Origin: Pelagibacteraceae bacterium AG-464-P07
GTDB taxonomy: Bacteria; Pseudomonadota; Alphaproteobacteria; Pelagibacterales; Pelagibacteraceae
Assembly (NCBI GenBank): GCA_003211695.1
Contig: QCSA01000002.1
Location: forward strand, 1-64,000
DNA: 64,000 nucleotides
Reading direction: 5' to 3'
This document shows positions 35,660 through 46,508 of this stretch, piece by piece (the first letter of the stretch is position 1; each line of letters begins with the position of its first letter). A program made the position numbers and the translations under genes. The notes under the pieces were generated by a model that saw only the letters and a program-made list of their open reading frames with translations, ran no database searches and was not told where the DNA came from.

Positions 35660-38014
35660 ATGTTTGAGCTTATTAAAAAAATAACGATAGTTGCATTATC
35701 AATGCTTCTCGTATTTTTTGTGACGATATTTCTAATTTTGTGGACTTTTTCAAGTGATTTACCAAATTATAAGTTTCTTTTAAATTACGAACCTTCAGTT
35801 TCAAGCAGAGTACACGCTGGAGATGGCCAACTTATTGCTGAATTTGCTCTTCAAAAAAGACTGTTTGTACCCTTTGAAGCGGTTCCAAAAAATGTCATTA
35901 ATTCCTTCCTTTCAGCGGAAGATAAAAATTTTTTTAAACATCCTGGTATTGATGCCAAAGGGGTTACAAGGGCCATAATTAATAATTTAAGGAATTATCT
36001 TAAATCTAAAAGATTGGAAGGAGCATCAACAATAACACAACAAATAGCAAAAAATTTTTTACTTTCAAACGAAGTAACTTTTAAGAGAAAGTTTAAAGAA
36101 GCTATCTTAGCATTTAGAATTGAAAGAGCTTTATCGAAAGAAAGAATAATGGAATTATATTTGAATCAAATATATCTTGGACAAGGAGCATATGGTATAG
36201 CGGCAGCAAGCTTAGAGTATTTTGATAAACCTATAAATAAATTGGAATATGAAGAGGCAGCATTATTAGCAGCTCTTCCTAAGGCACCAAGTAGATATAA
36301 TCCATTTAAATTCAAAGAACTTGCTAAGAAAAAAAGAAATATTGTTTTAAACAATTTGTATAAAAATCAGTATATTTCAATTGAACAATATAGCGAACTA
36401 GTAAAAAAAGATATTAATCTTAAACCCAGAAAAGTTAAACTTGTAGAAGAAACAAATTATTATTCAGAGGAAGTCAGAAAAATTTTAAAAAATAAATATG
36501 GATATGATAAATTATATAAAGGGGGTCTCTCGATAAGAACTCCTTTAGATCCTATTTATCAAGTTCAAGCAGTAAAAGCTTTAAGAGAAGGTCTTGAACT
36601 TTATGATCGTAGACATGGATGGAGAGGGGTTTTGGCAAATAAAAAAGATGATTTAGATTGGTTCAGCTCTGTATCAAATTTTAAACTCGAAAAAAATCTT
36701 AATTGGAATATTGCTAAAGTAATTAAAATGGAAGAATTTTCAGTTGATATTGAAACCGAAGACAAAGAAATTGGAAAGATAAATTTTGAAACAATAAACT
36801 GGACTAAAAAAAACTTCAAAACACTCTTTAAATTAGGCGATATAATTTATGTTAAGAAAATTAAAAAAAATAAATGGGAATTAAAGCAATTACCAAAAGC
36901 CAATGGTGCAATTGTTGTAATGGATCCATTCACAGGAAGAGTTTTATCGTTAGTTGGAGGATTTAGTTATAATTTAAGTGAATTTAATAGAGCTTCACAA
37001 GCGTTTAGACAACCAGGATCAGCTTTTAAACCTTTTGTTTATGCGTTAGCTTTAGAAAATGGATATACACCGTCTACTTTAATCTTAGACGCTCCTATGG
37101 TTATGGAGCAAGGTATAGATTTAAAGTTATGGAAGCCTGAAAATTATGGAAAAAAGTTTTATGGACCATCTACTTTAAGAACTGGATTAGAAAAATCTAG
37201 AAACTTAATGACAGTAAGAATCGCTTTAGATGTGGGTATAAATAAAATTGTTAGCATGACGAAGAAGCTTAATATTAATGAAAATCCTGAAGAATTATTT
37301 TCTATTTCTTTAGGTACAGCCGAAACCACATTATTAAAATTAACATCTGCTTATAGCACCTTTGTAAATGGAGGAAAAAAAATATTTCCTATTATGATTG
37401 ATAGAATTCAAGATAGAAGAGGCAAAACAATTTACAACGCTGATAAAAGAAAATGTATCACATGTGAGCAAATATCTTATTTTAGCGATCAAGTGCCTAA
37501 AATTGAAGATAATTTTGAACAGATAATCAGTCCTGAAACAGCATATCAAATGATATCTATGCTTGAGGGCGTAGTTCAGCGAGGAACTGGAAGAAAATTG
37601 AAACACTTAAATTTAAATTTAGCTGGAAAAACTGGAACAACAAATAATAATACTGATACATGGTTTATTGGTTTTACTTCAAAACTTGTTGTTGGCGTTT
37701 ATGTTGGTTTTGATGACCCTGCTTCATTAGGAAGATATGAAACAGGGGGAAAAACAGCTATGCCAATTTTTAAAAAATTTATCCTTAATAGCATTTCCAA
37801 ACAAGATGCAACACCCTTTAAGGTTCCAGATGGAATAATAATGATGGTTGTAGACTCAGTTACAGGTCAAAAAGTTGATTTTAATTCAAAAAATTCTATT
37901 TATGAATCCTTTAAAGAAAAAAAAATAAGTGAAGTTGATATTGAAAATAATTATAATGATTCTATATTCAGTAATTCAAATGCAGGAATTAAAGAAATAA
38001 TTAGATTTTACTAA
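35660..38014 (+). CDS. mrcA: Penicillin-binding protein 1A (bifunctional transglycosylase/transpeptidase)
   Basis: The ATG at 35660 gives 784 residues beginning with a membrane anchor (TIVALSMLLVFFVTIFLIL). The glycosyltransferase domain has SAEDKNFFKHPGID and STITQQIAKN. The transpeptidase domain has the nucleophile S454 in GSAFK and KTGTT at 657-661. The enzyme polymerises and cross-links peptidoglycan. The in-frame upstream TTG at 35621 is not needed. The common alphaproteobacterial amidase between rne and mrcA is absent. prfB follows by 5 bases. Confidence 0.93.
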   Translation: MFELIKKITIVALSMLLVFFVTIFLILWTFSSDLPNYKFLLNYEPSVSSRVHAGDGQLIAEFALQKRLFVPFEAVPKNVINSFLSAEDKNFFKHPGIDAKGVTRAIINNLRNYLKSKRLEGASTITQQIAKNFLLSNEVTFKRKFKEAILAFRIERALSKERIMELYLNQIYLGQGAYGIAAASLEYFDKPINKLEYEEAALLAALPKAPSRYNPFKFKELAKKKRNIVLNNLYKNQYISIEQYSELVKKDINLKPRKVKLVEETNYYSEEVRKILKNKYGYDKLYKGGLSIRTPLDPIYQVQAVKALREGLELYDRRHGWRGVLANKKDDLDWFSSVSNFKLEKNLNWNIAKVIKMEEFSVDIETEDKEIGKINFETINWTKKNFKTLFKLGDIIYVKKIKKNKWELKQLPKANGAIVVMDPFTGRVLSLVGGFSYNLSEFNRASQAFRQPGSAFKPFVYALALENGYTPSTLILDAPMVMEQGIDLKLWKPENYGKKFYGPSTLRTGLEKSRNLMTVRIALDVGINKIVSMTKKLNINENPEELFSISLGTAETTLLKLTSAYSTFVNGGKKIFPIMIDRIQDRRGKTIYNADKRKCITCEQISYFSDQVPKIEDNFEQIISPETAYQMISMLEGVVQRGTGRKLKHLNLNLAGKTGTTNNNTDTWFIGFTSKLVVGVYVGFDDPASLGRYETGGKTAMPIFKKFILNSISKQDATPFKVPDGIIMMVVDSVTGQKVDFNSKNSIYESFKEKKISEVDIENNYNDSIFSNSNAGIKEIIRFY

Positions 38015-38019
38015 ATTTT

Positions 38020-39130
38020 ATGAGTGGCATCGATTTTAATCAAAATATTGAAAAAATTAAAAAAATAAACCTTAATATAAAGGGGTATCTTTGAGACAAA
38101 CAATATTAAGGAAAAAATATTACTTTTTGAAAAAAAATCCTTAGAAAAAAATTTTTGGAAAGATAAAAACTTAGCTCAAAAAACTATCAAAAAAAAAAAT
38201 TTCTTCGAAGATATTTTAAATAATTTTTTAAAATCACAAAAAGAAGTTGAAAACTTGGTAGAGCTATATCAGTTAGCTTCTACCGAGAATAACAAAGATG
38301 TCATTGATGAGTGTGAAAAAAATTTAAATTTATTGTTGTCCGAAATAAAAATAACAGAAGAAAAATGTTTTTTATCTAATGAAAATGATAGTTTTGATAG
38401 TTATTTAGAAATTCACGCTGGAGCTGGAGGTACAGAAAGCCAAGACTGGGCATCTATGCTTAGACGAATGTATATGAAATGGGCTGATAAAAAAGATTAT
38501 AAATTGGAAATAATAAGCGAACATAGAGGAGAAGAAGCAGGATTAAAATCAAGCACTATTAAAATTTGTGGATCCTATGTTTATGGATGGCTTAAATCCG
38601 AGTCAGGAATACATAGGTTAGTTAGGATTTCCCCTTTCGATTCTGGCGCAAGAAGACATACAAGTTTTGCTAGCGTTTGGGTCTATCCTGTGGTGGATGA
38701 TAGTATTAAAATTGATATTCAAGAAAAAGACTTAAGAATTGACACTTATCGCTCCAGCGGTGCTGGTGGACAACATGTAAACACAACAGATAGTGCAGTA
38801 AGAATTACTCATATTCCAACCAACATAGTTGTGCAATGTCAAAACGAAAGATCTCAACACAAAAACAAGGAAACTTGTTTTAATATGCTAAAAGCTCGGT
38901 TATATGAGCATGAATTAAAAAAGAAAGATGAGAACGTCAAAAGCTTGGAAGATAGTAAAACGGACATAGGTTGGGGTCATCAAATAAGATCTTATGTATT
39001 ACAGCCCTATCGATTGGTAAAAGATTTAAGAAATAATTATGAAAATACAAATCCTGATAGTGTTTTAAACGGTAACATCGATGAGTTTCTTGAAAATTCT
39101 TTATTTAGATTAAAAGGGAAAAACAACTAA
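38020..39130 (+). CDS. prfB: Peptide chain release factor 2, with programmed +1 frameshift
   Basis: Translation starts at 38020 and meets an in-frame TGA at 38092. The surrounding sequence AAGGGGTATCTTTGA is the classic RF2 site with an internal Shine-Dalgarno. A +1 shift from CTT continues at 38093 and gives 369 residues. RF2 recognises UGA and UAA stop codons; SPF (VRISPFDSG) and GGQ (residues 249-251) motifs are present. Low RF2 makes TGA slow and raises frameshifting, which is autoregulation. An annotation from TTG 38255 would lose the N-terminus. The AsmA-like gene starts immediately after the stop. Confidence 0.95.
38081..38094 (+). promoter_or_regulatory. RF2 autoregulatory frameshift site
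   Basis: AGGGG at 38081 acts as internal Shine-Dalgarno just before TAT CTT TGA. It matches the E. coli prfB site except for the base after the stop (G here, C in E. coli). The downstream frame resumes at 38093. Confidence 0.93.
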
Positions 39131-41371
39131 ATGATTAAATGGATTATAAGAATAATTTTAGTACTAATAACTTTTGCAATTCTTTCATTGTTTTTCCTAT
39201 CATTTTACGGACTAAAAACAGACTATTTTAATTCAACTATCCAGGCTAAAGTTAAAGCCTTCAATCCAAATTTAAATTTAGAATTTCAAAAGACAAACAT
39301 TTTACTAGATTTAAAGAAATTAGAATTAAAAGTTAAAATTAAAAATCCTAAAATTAATTTAGCCAATACATCTGCCGACTTAAATAAATTGAATTTAAAT
39401 ATTTCTATTAAACATTTTTTAAAAGGAAAATTTGCATTACAAAGAGGAGAAGTAGAACTGATTAAAACTGATATAAAACAATTTATTAAATTAGCAAATC
39501 AGATTAAACCTTCACCTTATTTATTTATTGTAAAAGAAATTTTTAAGGAAGGTCAAATAGAAGGAAAAATAAAAATCAATTTTGATACCAAAGGTAGAAT
39601 TAAAGATGATTATGAAATTGTGGGTTTAATATCTAATTTTGATGCCAAAATACTTAAAAAATTTAATATAAACCAAAGTGATTTTAAATTTGAATTATTA
39701 AAAAATAACTATAGTTTTTATGTAATCAAAGGAAATATCAATGAAATTGATTTAGCAAATAGTGAATTTAAGATTATAAGAGAAAATAAAAATTTAAATG
39801 TAAAAGGTAATTTAGTTTCTAAGGCAAATTTAAAAAATATTCAAAATACTCTTGAATTGTTTAAAATTAACCTACTTGAAGGCAAAGTAGATAAATCTGA
39901 AATTTCCTTTGATCTTAAAAGTGTCCTAAGTTTCCAGCTGGAAAAATATATAAAAGTAAAAAATTTTAGAGTTAATGGAAATGGAAATATTCATTTTTTA
40001 AACATAAAACACAAAATAGATACATCAGAACTAAAAAAAATATTTATCAATTACAACGATTCATTTCAAATTACTGATACAAAAATAAAATTTTTATTGG
40101 ATAATAATGTACAAGAAGTTGAACTAGAAGGTTTGGTTAATTTAGTAAATGAATATGAAAATTTTAAATCAAAATTAATTGTTGATAAGAAAAAAAATAA
40201 TACGATCTTTGATACAGAAATAGATATAAAATCTTCGATTATTCAATTACAAAGTCTTAACTATAGAAAAGAAATAAATGATCCAGCAAACTTAAGATTT
40301 AAGGGAAATCGTAAAAAAAACGAAGGATATAATTTTGAAATTGTTGAGTTTAAAGAATCCAACAACTTAATTTTGGTCAAAGACATTGAATTCAATAAAA
40401 AATTTCAAGTAAATAATTTAAAAGAGTTGATCGTTCGAACTATGCACAGCAACTCAGTAAATAATGATTTTAAACTTAAAAAAAACAAAAAAATAAAAGT
40501 GCAGGGAGAAATATATGATGTAAGACCTTTATTGGCATCCCTAAATAATGGAGACAAAAAAAATACACTAAGTAAAAAATTTAACGGTGAATTTCAAGCT
40601 AACATTAAAGAAGTAATCGCTGATAAACAAATTAATTTATTAAAGTTTTCAATGATTTCAAATATTAAAAAAGGTAAACACGAAAAATTTACTGCCAAAG
40701 GAGAATTTTCTGATAGTGAATTTTTAGATATTTCAATGTCGCCAACAGGTGACGGTAAAACTAAAGTAATTCAATTATTTTCTGATAGGGCAGAGCCATT
40801 TATTAGTAACTACAAATTTATCAAAGGATTTAAAGGAGGAAAATTAGAATATGAATCTACCTACAATGACGAGGGATCAAATTCAAATTTAAAAATTTCA
40901 AATTTTAAGGTTTCAAAAGTGCCAGCCTTGACACAGCTTCTTACCCTGGCATCCTTACAAGGAATAGCTGACACCTTAGCAGGAGAAGGCATTAGATTTA
41001 GTGAACTAGACATGGACTTTAATTCTAAAAAATCTGAAAAAAATGTAGTTAACATTGAGGAATTTTATGCAATTGGCCCAGCTATATCCTTATTAATGGA
41101 AGGGTATGTTGTAAAAAAAGAATTGGTTAGTCTAAAGGGAACCCTAGTTCCTGCAAGGACAGTGAACAAGGCGATTGGTTGGATACCGCTGGTTGGTAAG
41201 ATTTTAATTGGAAGCAAGATTGGGGAGGGTGTTTTTGGAGTTAGTTTTAAAATGAAGGGTCCACCCAAAGACATCAAAACCACAGTAAATCCAATTAAAA
41301 CTTTAACACCTAGGTTTGTTACCAGAACACTGGAAAAAATAAAAGATATTAAGGAAAAAAACAAAAACTAA
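39131..41371 (+). CDS. AsmA-like (YhdP/TamB-related) protein
   Basis: The 746-residue protein has one N-terminal membrane segment (about residues 3-28) and a long beta-rich, lysine/asparagine-rich region. The C-terminal AsmA-like block includes TLASLQGIADTLAGEGIRF, GPAISLLMEGYV and KAIGWIPLVGKILIG. AsmA-family proteins are thought to bridge the periplasm and carry phospholipids to the outer membrane. It begins directly at the prfB stop and ends overlapping tyrS by 4 bases. The exact member is not clear from sequence. Confidence 0.78.
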   Translation: MIKWIIRIILVLITFAILSLFFLSFYGLKTDYFNSTIQAKVKAFNPNLNLEFQKTNILLDLKKLELKVKIKNPKINLANTSADLNKLNLNISIKHFLKGKFALQRGEVELIKTDIKQFIKLANQIKPSPYLFIVKEIFKEGQIEGKIKINFDTKGRIKDDYEIVGLISNFDAKILKKFNINQSDFKFELLKNNYSFYVIKGNINEIDLANSEFKIIRENKNLNVKGNLVSKANLKNIQNTLELFKINLLEGKVDKSEISFDLKSVLSFQLEKYIKVKNFRVNGNGNIHFLNIKHKIDTSELKKIFINYNDSFQITDTKIKFLLDNNVQEVELEGLVNLVNEYENFKSKLIVDKKKNNTIFDTEIDIKSSIIQLQSLNYRKEINDPANLRFKGNRKKNEGYNFEIVEFKESNNLILVKDIEFNKKFQVNNLKELIVRTMHSNSVNNDFKLKKNKKIKVQGEIYDVRPLLASLNNGDKKNTLSKKFNGEFQANIKEVIADKQINLLKFSMISNIKKGKHEKFTAKGEFSDSEFLDISMSPTGDGKTKVIQLFSDRAEPFISNYKFIKGFKGGKLEYESTYNDEGSNSNLKISNFKVSKVPALTQLLTLASLQGIADTLAGEGIRFSELDMDFNSKKSEKNVVNIEEFYAIGPAISLLMEGYVVKKELVSLKGTLVPARTVNKAIGWIPLVGKILIGSKIGEGVFGVSFKMKGPPKDIKTTVNPIKTLTPRFVTRTLEKIKDIKEKNKN

Positions 41372-42603
41372 TTTATTTTAACTATCACATGGTTTTTTTT
41401 CCCGTGCGAAAGTTTGAGGAAATTTTCTTTACCGAAATTATTTAATAAAATATTGAATTTGTCGCTTTCAACAGTCTCATTGTTAATTTTTATCCCTTTG
41501 TTTTTAATCATTCTTCTAACTTCGCTTTTAGAATTTGATAAATTAGTAGCTGTAACAAGGTCAATTATATTTATACCATTAATTACTTGTTTTTTTTTGA
41601 GAATCAATGTTGGTAAATCAGTTCCAACGGATTTTTTTTCGAAAGTATTCTTAGCTGTCTGTTCTGCTTTTGCAGCTGCAGCTTTACCGTGTAACATCGA
41701 GGTAGTTTCATTTGCTAATATTATTTTTAATTGATTAATATTTTTATTTTTTAGTTCTTCTATTTTTTCTAATGACAAATCCGTAAACATTTGAAGAAAC
41801 CTTAATACATCCTCGTCATCAGTATTTCTCCAAAATTGCCAGTAATCATATGTGGTCAAAAGTTTTTTATCTAACCATACAGCTCCTTTTTCTGTTTTAC
41901 CCATTTTTGAGCCTGAAGATAAGGTAATGAGAGGAGTTGTCAGTCCAAAGACCTGCTTATTAGAATGCCTTTTAATTAATTCAACTCCGTTAACAATATT
42001 TCCCCATTGATCTGATCCTCCAATTTGCATTGAACAGTTTTTATTTTTGTTAAGTTCAAGAAAATCATAAGCTTGCAAAATCATATAATTGAATTCCATA
42101 TAACTTAAAGATTGTTCTCTATCCAATCGTATTTTAATACTATCAAAACTTAACATCTTATTTATAGTGAAATGTATTCCTATTTTTCTTAAGAATTTTA
42201 TATAATTTAATTTTCCAAGCCACTTATAATTATTAACAAATATTGGTTTTGTATTTTTATTTTTTGTTTTTAAAAAAATTTTAAAAACATTTTCAATATT
42301 TTTTGTATTTTTTTCGATTACTTTTTCAGGTAAAATTTTTCTCGTTTCTTCTTTACCCGAAGGGTCTCCTATACGTGTCGTACCTCCACCTAGCAAAACA
42401 ATGGGCTGATGCCCATACTTTTGCAGCAGTCTTAAACACATTATTTGCAATAAACTTCCAACATGCAAACTTGAAGAAGTGCAATCAAATCCAATATATG
42501 CTCTAATTTTATTTTTATTCATCAATTGTTCTAATTCTTCATAATTAGTACATTGATTAAAATAATTTCTTTTCTTAAATTCGGATAAGAATGAATTTTC
42601 CAT
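41368..42603 (-). CDS. tyrS: Tyrosyl-tRNA synthetase
   Basis: The 411-residue class I synthetase has the HIGH-like HVGS at residues 47-50, the tyrosine-binding block MQIGGSDQWGN, and a KMSKS-like KMGKT motif. A C-terminal S4 RNA-binding domain (SNSKSEVRRMIKNKGIKIN) is present. The gene is divergent from anmK, as in many Alphaproteobacteria. Confidence 0.95.
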   Translation of the reverse strand: MENSFLSEFKKRNYFNQCTNYEELEQLMNKNKIRAYIGFDCTSSSLHVGSLLQIMCLRLLQKYGHQPIVLLGGGTTRIGDPSGKEETRKILPEKVIEKNTKNIENVFKIFLKTKNKNTKPIFVNNYKWLGKLNYIKFLRKIGIHFTINKMLSFDSIKIRLDREQSLSYMEFNYMILQAYDFLELNKNKNCSMQIGGSDQWGNIVNGVELIKRHSNKQVFGLTTPLITLSSGSKMGKTEKGAVWLDKKLLTTYDYWQFWRNTDDEDVLRFLQMFTDLSLEKIEELKNKNINQLKIILANETTSMLHGKAAAAKAEQTAKNTFEKKSVGTDLPTLILKKKQVINGINIIDLVTATNLSNSKSEVRRMIKNKGIKINNETVESDKFNILLNNFGKENFLKLSHGKKNHVIVKIN

Positions 42604-42662
42604 ATTTTTTTAAAAACTGTGTACAATCAATATACTTTATTTAATTTAATTAAAAAATACAT

Positions 42663-43826
42663 ATGAGCAAAAGCTATTACAGTTTAGGTCTAATGAGCGG
42701 TACATCTGGGGATGGAATCGATGCTTCAATTATTAAATCAGATGGTCAATCTAAATATGAAACAGTTCTTGATAAATATTTTGAGTATGATTCTGATATT
42801 CCTAAAAAAATTAGCCAAATAAAAGATAAATTAGCCTATCTAGAAAGTAGCATAGGAGGACCAGAGTATATAAGGATTCAAAAAGAATTATATAAAGAAA
42901 CAAACTTTTTAGAGAAAAAAATTACCTTATTACATGCAGAAGCAATTAATGAAACTTTAAAAGATTTTAAAGAAAATTTAGACTTTATAGGATTCCATGG
43001 ACACACAATTCAACATTTACCTAATAGAAAGTACACTAGGCAATTAGGTGATGGAAATTTGCTTTCGAACATAACAAAAAGGACTGTTGTTTATGATTTT
43101 AGACAAAATGACATAGAAAATGGTGGAGAAGGAGCACCACTAACTCCAATTTTCCATAAACTGTTAGTTGAAAAATTTAAAACAGAAATTCCAATAGTAG
43201 TTTTAAACATAGGTGGAATAGCCAATGTTACTATTATAGACAAAAAAGAGAGTATAACGACTGGTCAAGATATTGGACCTGGAAATTGCTTAATAGATCA
43301 ATGGATGAAAAAAAATTCAAATAAAAGTTATGATAAAAATGGTTCAACAGCTAAATCGGGAAGCATACATTATTTATTTTTAAATAAAGCCCTAAGCGAA
43401 TGGTATGATAGACTAGAAGATAGAGACTCGTTTAATAAAATAAAATGGTATAAATCATATGATACAAGTGATTTTGATTTATCTTTTGTTCGTGATCTAC
43501 CTTTAGAAGATGGTGCAGCTACTCTAACAGAATATTCGTCAGAAATTTACTCGAATTTTATAAACAACTTTTGTAATCCATATCCAAAAAAAATAATAGT
43601 TTGCGGAGGAGGACGCAAAAATAAATTTTTAATAAAAAGTTTTGAAAAAAAAATTAAATGCGAGTTAGATATTATTGATAAATATGGAGTTAATGGTGAT
43701 TTTATTGAGTCGCAAGCTTTTGCTTATCTTGCTATTAGATCTTATCTTAAGTTGCCAATTTCTTTTCCTGAAACTACGGGAGTACATGAACCTTGTACCG
43801 GGGGAATAATAATTAAAAATTTTTAA
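42663..43826 (+). CDS. anmK: Anhydro-N-acetylmuramic acid kinase
   Basis: The 387-residue sugar kinase recycles cell-wall 1,6-anhydro-MurNAc. Visible are the N-terminal GLMSGTSGDGIDASI, IGFHGHTIQH, and VLNIGGIANVT with GQDIGPGNCLID. CGGGRKN sits near the C-terminus. Length is typical. It is divergent from tyrS and overlaps the convergent hydrolase end by 4 bases. Confidence 0.93.
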   Translation: MSKSYYSLGLMSGTSGDGIDASIIKSDGQSKYETVLDKYFEYDSDIPKKISQIKDKLAYLESSIGGPEYIRIQKELYKETNFLEKKITLLHAEAINETLKDFKENLDFIGFHGHTIQHLPNRKYTRQLGDGNLLSNITKRTVVYDFRQNDIENGGEGAPLTPIFHKLLVEKFKTEIPIVVLNIGGIANVTIIDKKESITTGQDIGPGNCLIDQWMKKNSNKSYDKNGSTAKSGSIHYLFLNKALSEWYDRLEDRDSFNKIKWYKSYDTSDFDLSFVRDLPLEDGAATLTEYSSEIYSNFINNFCNPYPKKIIVCGGGRKNKFLIKSFEKKIKCELDIIDKYGVNGDFIESQAFAYLAIRSYLKLPISFPETTGVHEPCTGGIIIKNF

Positions 43827-44485
43827 TATAGCGCAGATTCTTTTTTAATATATTTATCTAAAACAAAAGATAATTCTTTCTCTTTATTTGAAAAAAAATG
43901 ATTAGCTTCCTCTATTTCCTGAAAGTCTACTTTAATTCCTGTCTGGCTAGATAATCTTTTTTTTAATAAATTAATATTATCTAAAGGAACTAGTTCATCA
44001 TTTTTTCCGTATACCATTAGACCAGATGCAGGGCAGTGTGATAAAAATGAAAAATCATAAACATTAGGTTGAGGAGATATAGCGATAAATCGATTTATTT
44101 CAGGTCTTCTCATCAATAATTGCATTGCAATCAATGAACCAAAAGAAAATCCAGCTATCCAACATTGTGAATGATCTATATTTCCTCTCTCAATCCAATC
44201 CAATGCCGCTGCGGCATCAGATAATTCTCCTTGGCCATTATCAAATTTTCCATCACTTCTACCAACCCCTCTAAAATTAATCCGACAAACAGAAAATTCA
44301 TTTTTTAAAAAAGTTTGAAAAATTTCAAAAACAATTTTGTTATTCATAGTTCCGCCGTATTGCGGATGGGGTTGTAATACCAAAGCAACGGGCGAAGTTT
44401 TTTTGCTATTTTTGAAATATTTTGTTTCTATCCTTCCAGTTGGTCCTGAAATAAATAATTCACTTACTTTTTTATCCATAAACAA
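43823..44485 (-). CDS. Alpha/beta hydrolase
   Basis: The 220-residue protein has the nucleophile elbow GFSFGS with S114, HPQYGGTMNN near residue 40, the YGKNDELVP block with the catalytic aspartate, and a histidine in EEANHFF. The family (similar to short COG2945 hydrolases) is cytoplasmic and of unknown substrate. It lies beside iscR-suf, a common position in Alphaproteobacteria. The start at 44485 or the ATG two codons later is possible. Confidence 0.8.
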   Translation of the reverse strand: MFMDKKVSELFISGPTGRIETKYFKNSKKTSPVALVLQPHPQYGGTMNNKIVFEIFQTFLKNEFSVCRINFRGVGRSDGKFDNGQGELSDAAAALDWIERGNIDHSQCWIAGFSFGSLIAMQLLMRRPEINRFIAISPQPNVYDFSFLSHCPASGLMVYGKNDELVPLDNINLLKKRLSSQTGIKVDFQEIEEANHFFSNKEKELSFVLDKYIKKESALY

Positions 44486-44569
44486 TATTGATTATTATTA
44501 TCAAAAAAAAACTAGGTTTTATAACATGTCTGTAAGATTTAAGAGAAATTTCTTTTTTAATACTTAAAG

Positions 44570-44597
44570 TTGACTAATTTACTCAGGATAGTATAAA
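44570..44597 (+). promoter_or_regulatory. Candidate promoter of the iscR-suf operon, with possible Rrf2 operator
   Basis: TTGACT at 44570 and TATAAA at 44592 are separated by 16 bases. The spacer and -35 region (TTGACTAATTTACTCAGG) has imperfect symmetry, GACT against ACTC, similar in style to Rrf2/IscR operators. Autorepression by the first gene would fit. Confidence 0.5.
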
Positions 44598-44636
44598 TAG
44601 ATCATATTTTTCAATAATAATTTGATTATTTGTATT

Positions 44637-45071
44637 ATGAAATTAACTAGTAAAGGCAGATATGCAGTGATGGCAATGGCCGATCTTGCAAAAAACCATG
44701 ATCCAAGACCTGTTTCACTAAATGAAATTTCGTTAAGGCAAGGAATATCAATTCTTTATTTAGAACAACTTTTTTTAAAATTAAAACAAAATAGTTTGGT
44801 TAATAGTACAAGAGGATCACATGGAGGATATGTTCTATCGAAAACTCCAGATAAAATAAAATTATCAAATATTATTTCTGCAGTTAATGAAGAAGTTAAA
44901 ACACTAAAGTGTAATAGAAACTCAAAGAAAGGATGCAATAGTAAATCAGTTAAATGTATCACTCACAATCTTTGGGATGAATTGGGAGAACATATAAATT
45001 TATTTTTCGAACAAAAAAGTTTGGAAGATGTTTTAAATATAGAAAAAAAATTTCAAAGAATAAAAAATTAA
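44637..45071 (+). CDS. iscR: Rrf2 family Fe-S regulator (IscR-like)
   Basis: The start at ATG 44637 (MKLTSKGRYAVMAM) gives 144 residues with the Rrf2 winged helix and recognition region GSHGGYVLS. Three cysteines, C92, C100 and C107, are candidates for a [2Fe-2S] cluster, although the spacing is wider than in E. coli IscR. It leads the suf operon, with sufB starting at the next base. It probably senses Fe-S demand and controls the operon. The upstream TTG is not preferred. Confidence 0.9.
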   Translation: MKLTSKGRYAVMAMADLAKNHDPRPVSLNEISLRQGISILYLEQLFLKLKQNSLVNSTRGSHGGYVLSKTPDKIKLSNIISAVNEEVKTLKCNRNSKKGCNSKSVKCITHNLWDELGEHINLFFEQKSLEDVLNIEKKFQRIKN

Positions 45072-46508
45072 ATGACACAATCAACAATTAATACATCAGA
45101 GGAATACAAATATGGTTTTACAACCGATATTGAAAGTATCAGAGCACCAAAAGGATTAAATGAAGATGTAATTAAATTTATTTCCAATATTAAAAAAGAA
45201 CCACATTGGATGTTAGAATGGAGATTAAAAGCTTATTCAAGGTTAAAAAATTTAAAAGAACCTAATTGGCAAAAACCAAAATATCCAAAAATAGACTATC
45301 AAGATTTATATTATTATTCTGCGCCAAAAAGTTCTCAAAATAAGCCTAAAAGTCTTGATGAAGTGGATCCTAAATTAATCGAAACTTATAATAAGTTGGG
45401 TATTTCACTAAAAGAGCAAGAGAAATTAAGTGGAGTAGCAGTAGATGCTGTTTTTGACTCGGTGTCAGTAGCAACTACTTTCAAGGATAAACTAACTGAA
45501 AAAGGAATTATATTTTGTCCAATTTCAGAAGCAATTCAAAAACATCCTGATTTGGTAAAAAAATATATTGGTTCTGTCATTCCAATTACAGATCATTATT
45601 TTGCTACACTTAATTCAGCAGTTTTTACCGATGGTTCATTTGTTTATATTCCCGAAGGAATTAGATGTCCCATGGAGCTATCCACATATTTTAGAATTAA
45701 TGCTTCCGAAACCGGACAATTTGAAAGAACATTAATTATTGCAGATAAAGGTAGTTATGTTAGTTATCTTGAGGGATGTACAGCTCCAATGAGAGATGAA
45801 AATCAGCTTCATGCCGCCAACGTTGAGTTGATAGCTTTGGATGATGCTGAAATAAAATATTCTACTATACAAAATTGGTATCCCGGAGATGAAAAAGGTA
45901 AAGGAGGTATTTACAATTTTGTTACTAAAAGAGGTGCTTGTAGGGGAAAAAATTCTAAGATTTCTTGGACGCAAGTTGAAACCGGCTCAGCGATAACTTG
46001 GAAATATCCAAGCTGTATTTTGCAAGGAGATAATTCAGTTGGTGAATTTTACTCAGTAGCTATTACGAATAATTATCAGAAGGCTGACACTGGAACTAAA
46101 ATGATTCATCTTGGAAAAAATACCAAAAGCAAGATTATTTCTAAAGGTATATCAGGTGGACATGGAGATAACACTTATAGGGGCTTAGTTAGAATAAGTT
46201 CTAAGGCACATAATTCTAGAAATTACACACAATGTGATTCTTTATTAATGGGTAATAAATGTGGAGCACATACAGTTCCTTATATAGAAAATAAAAATTC
46301 TTCATCCAATATTGAACACGAAGCAACAACTTCAAAAATAAGTGAAGAACAACTTTTTTATTGTAACCAAAGAGGTTTAAATCAAGAAGAAGCTATTAGC
46401 TTGATTGTTAATGGTTTTTGCAAAGAAGTACTTCAACAATTACCCATGGAATTTGCTGTGGAAGCACAAAAATTGGTTGGAATTAGTTTAGAAGGTAGCG
46501 TTGGTTAA
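45072..46508 (+). CDS. sufB: Fe-S cluster assembly protein SufB
   Basis: The 478-residue scaffold subunit of SufBCD has the SufB blocks [54 protein letters not shown] and [13 protein letters not shown]. It is the main site of cluster building. The gene begins immediately after iscR and is directly followed by sufC. Confidence 0.97.
   Translation: MTQSTINTSEEYKYGFTTDIESIRAPKGLNEDVIKFISNIKKEPHWMLEWRLKAYSRLKNLKEPNWQKPKYPKIDYQDLYYYSAPKSSQNKPKSLDEVDPKLIETYNKLGISLKEQEKLSGVAVDAVFDSVSVATTFKDKLTEKGIIFCPISEAIQKHPDLVKKYIGSVIPITDHYFATLNSAVFTDGSFVYIPEGIRCPMELSTYFRINASETGQFERTLIIADKGSYVSYLEGCTAPMRDENQLHAANVELIALDDAEIKYSTIQNWYPGDEKGKGGIYNFVTKRGACRGKNSKISWTQVETGSAITWKYPSCILQGDNSVGEFYSVAITNNYQKADTGTKMIHLGKNTKSKIISKGISGGHGDNTYRGLVRISSKAHNSRNYTQCDSLLMGNKCGAHTVPYIENKNSSSNIEHEATTSKISEEQLFYCNQRGLNQEEAISLIVNGFCKEVLQQLPMEFAVEAQKLVGISLEGSVG

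Noticed and set aside
38255-39130. prfB starting at TTG 38255 as a 291-residue protein
   Set aside because: The RF2 frameshift site at 38081-38094 and an upstream ATG at 38020 give the full-length protein in normal order.
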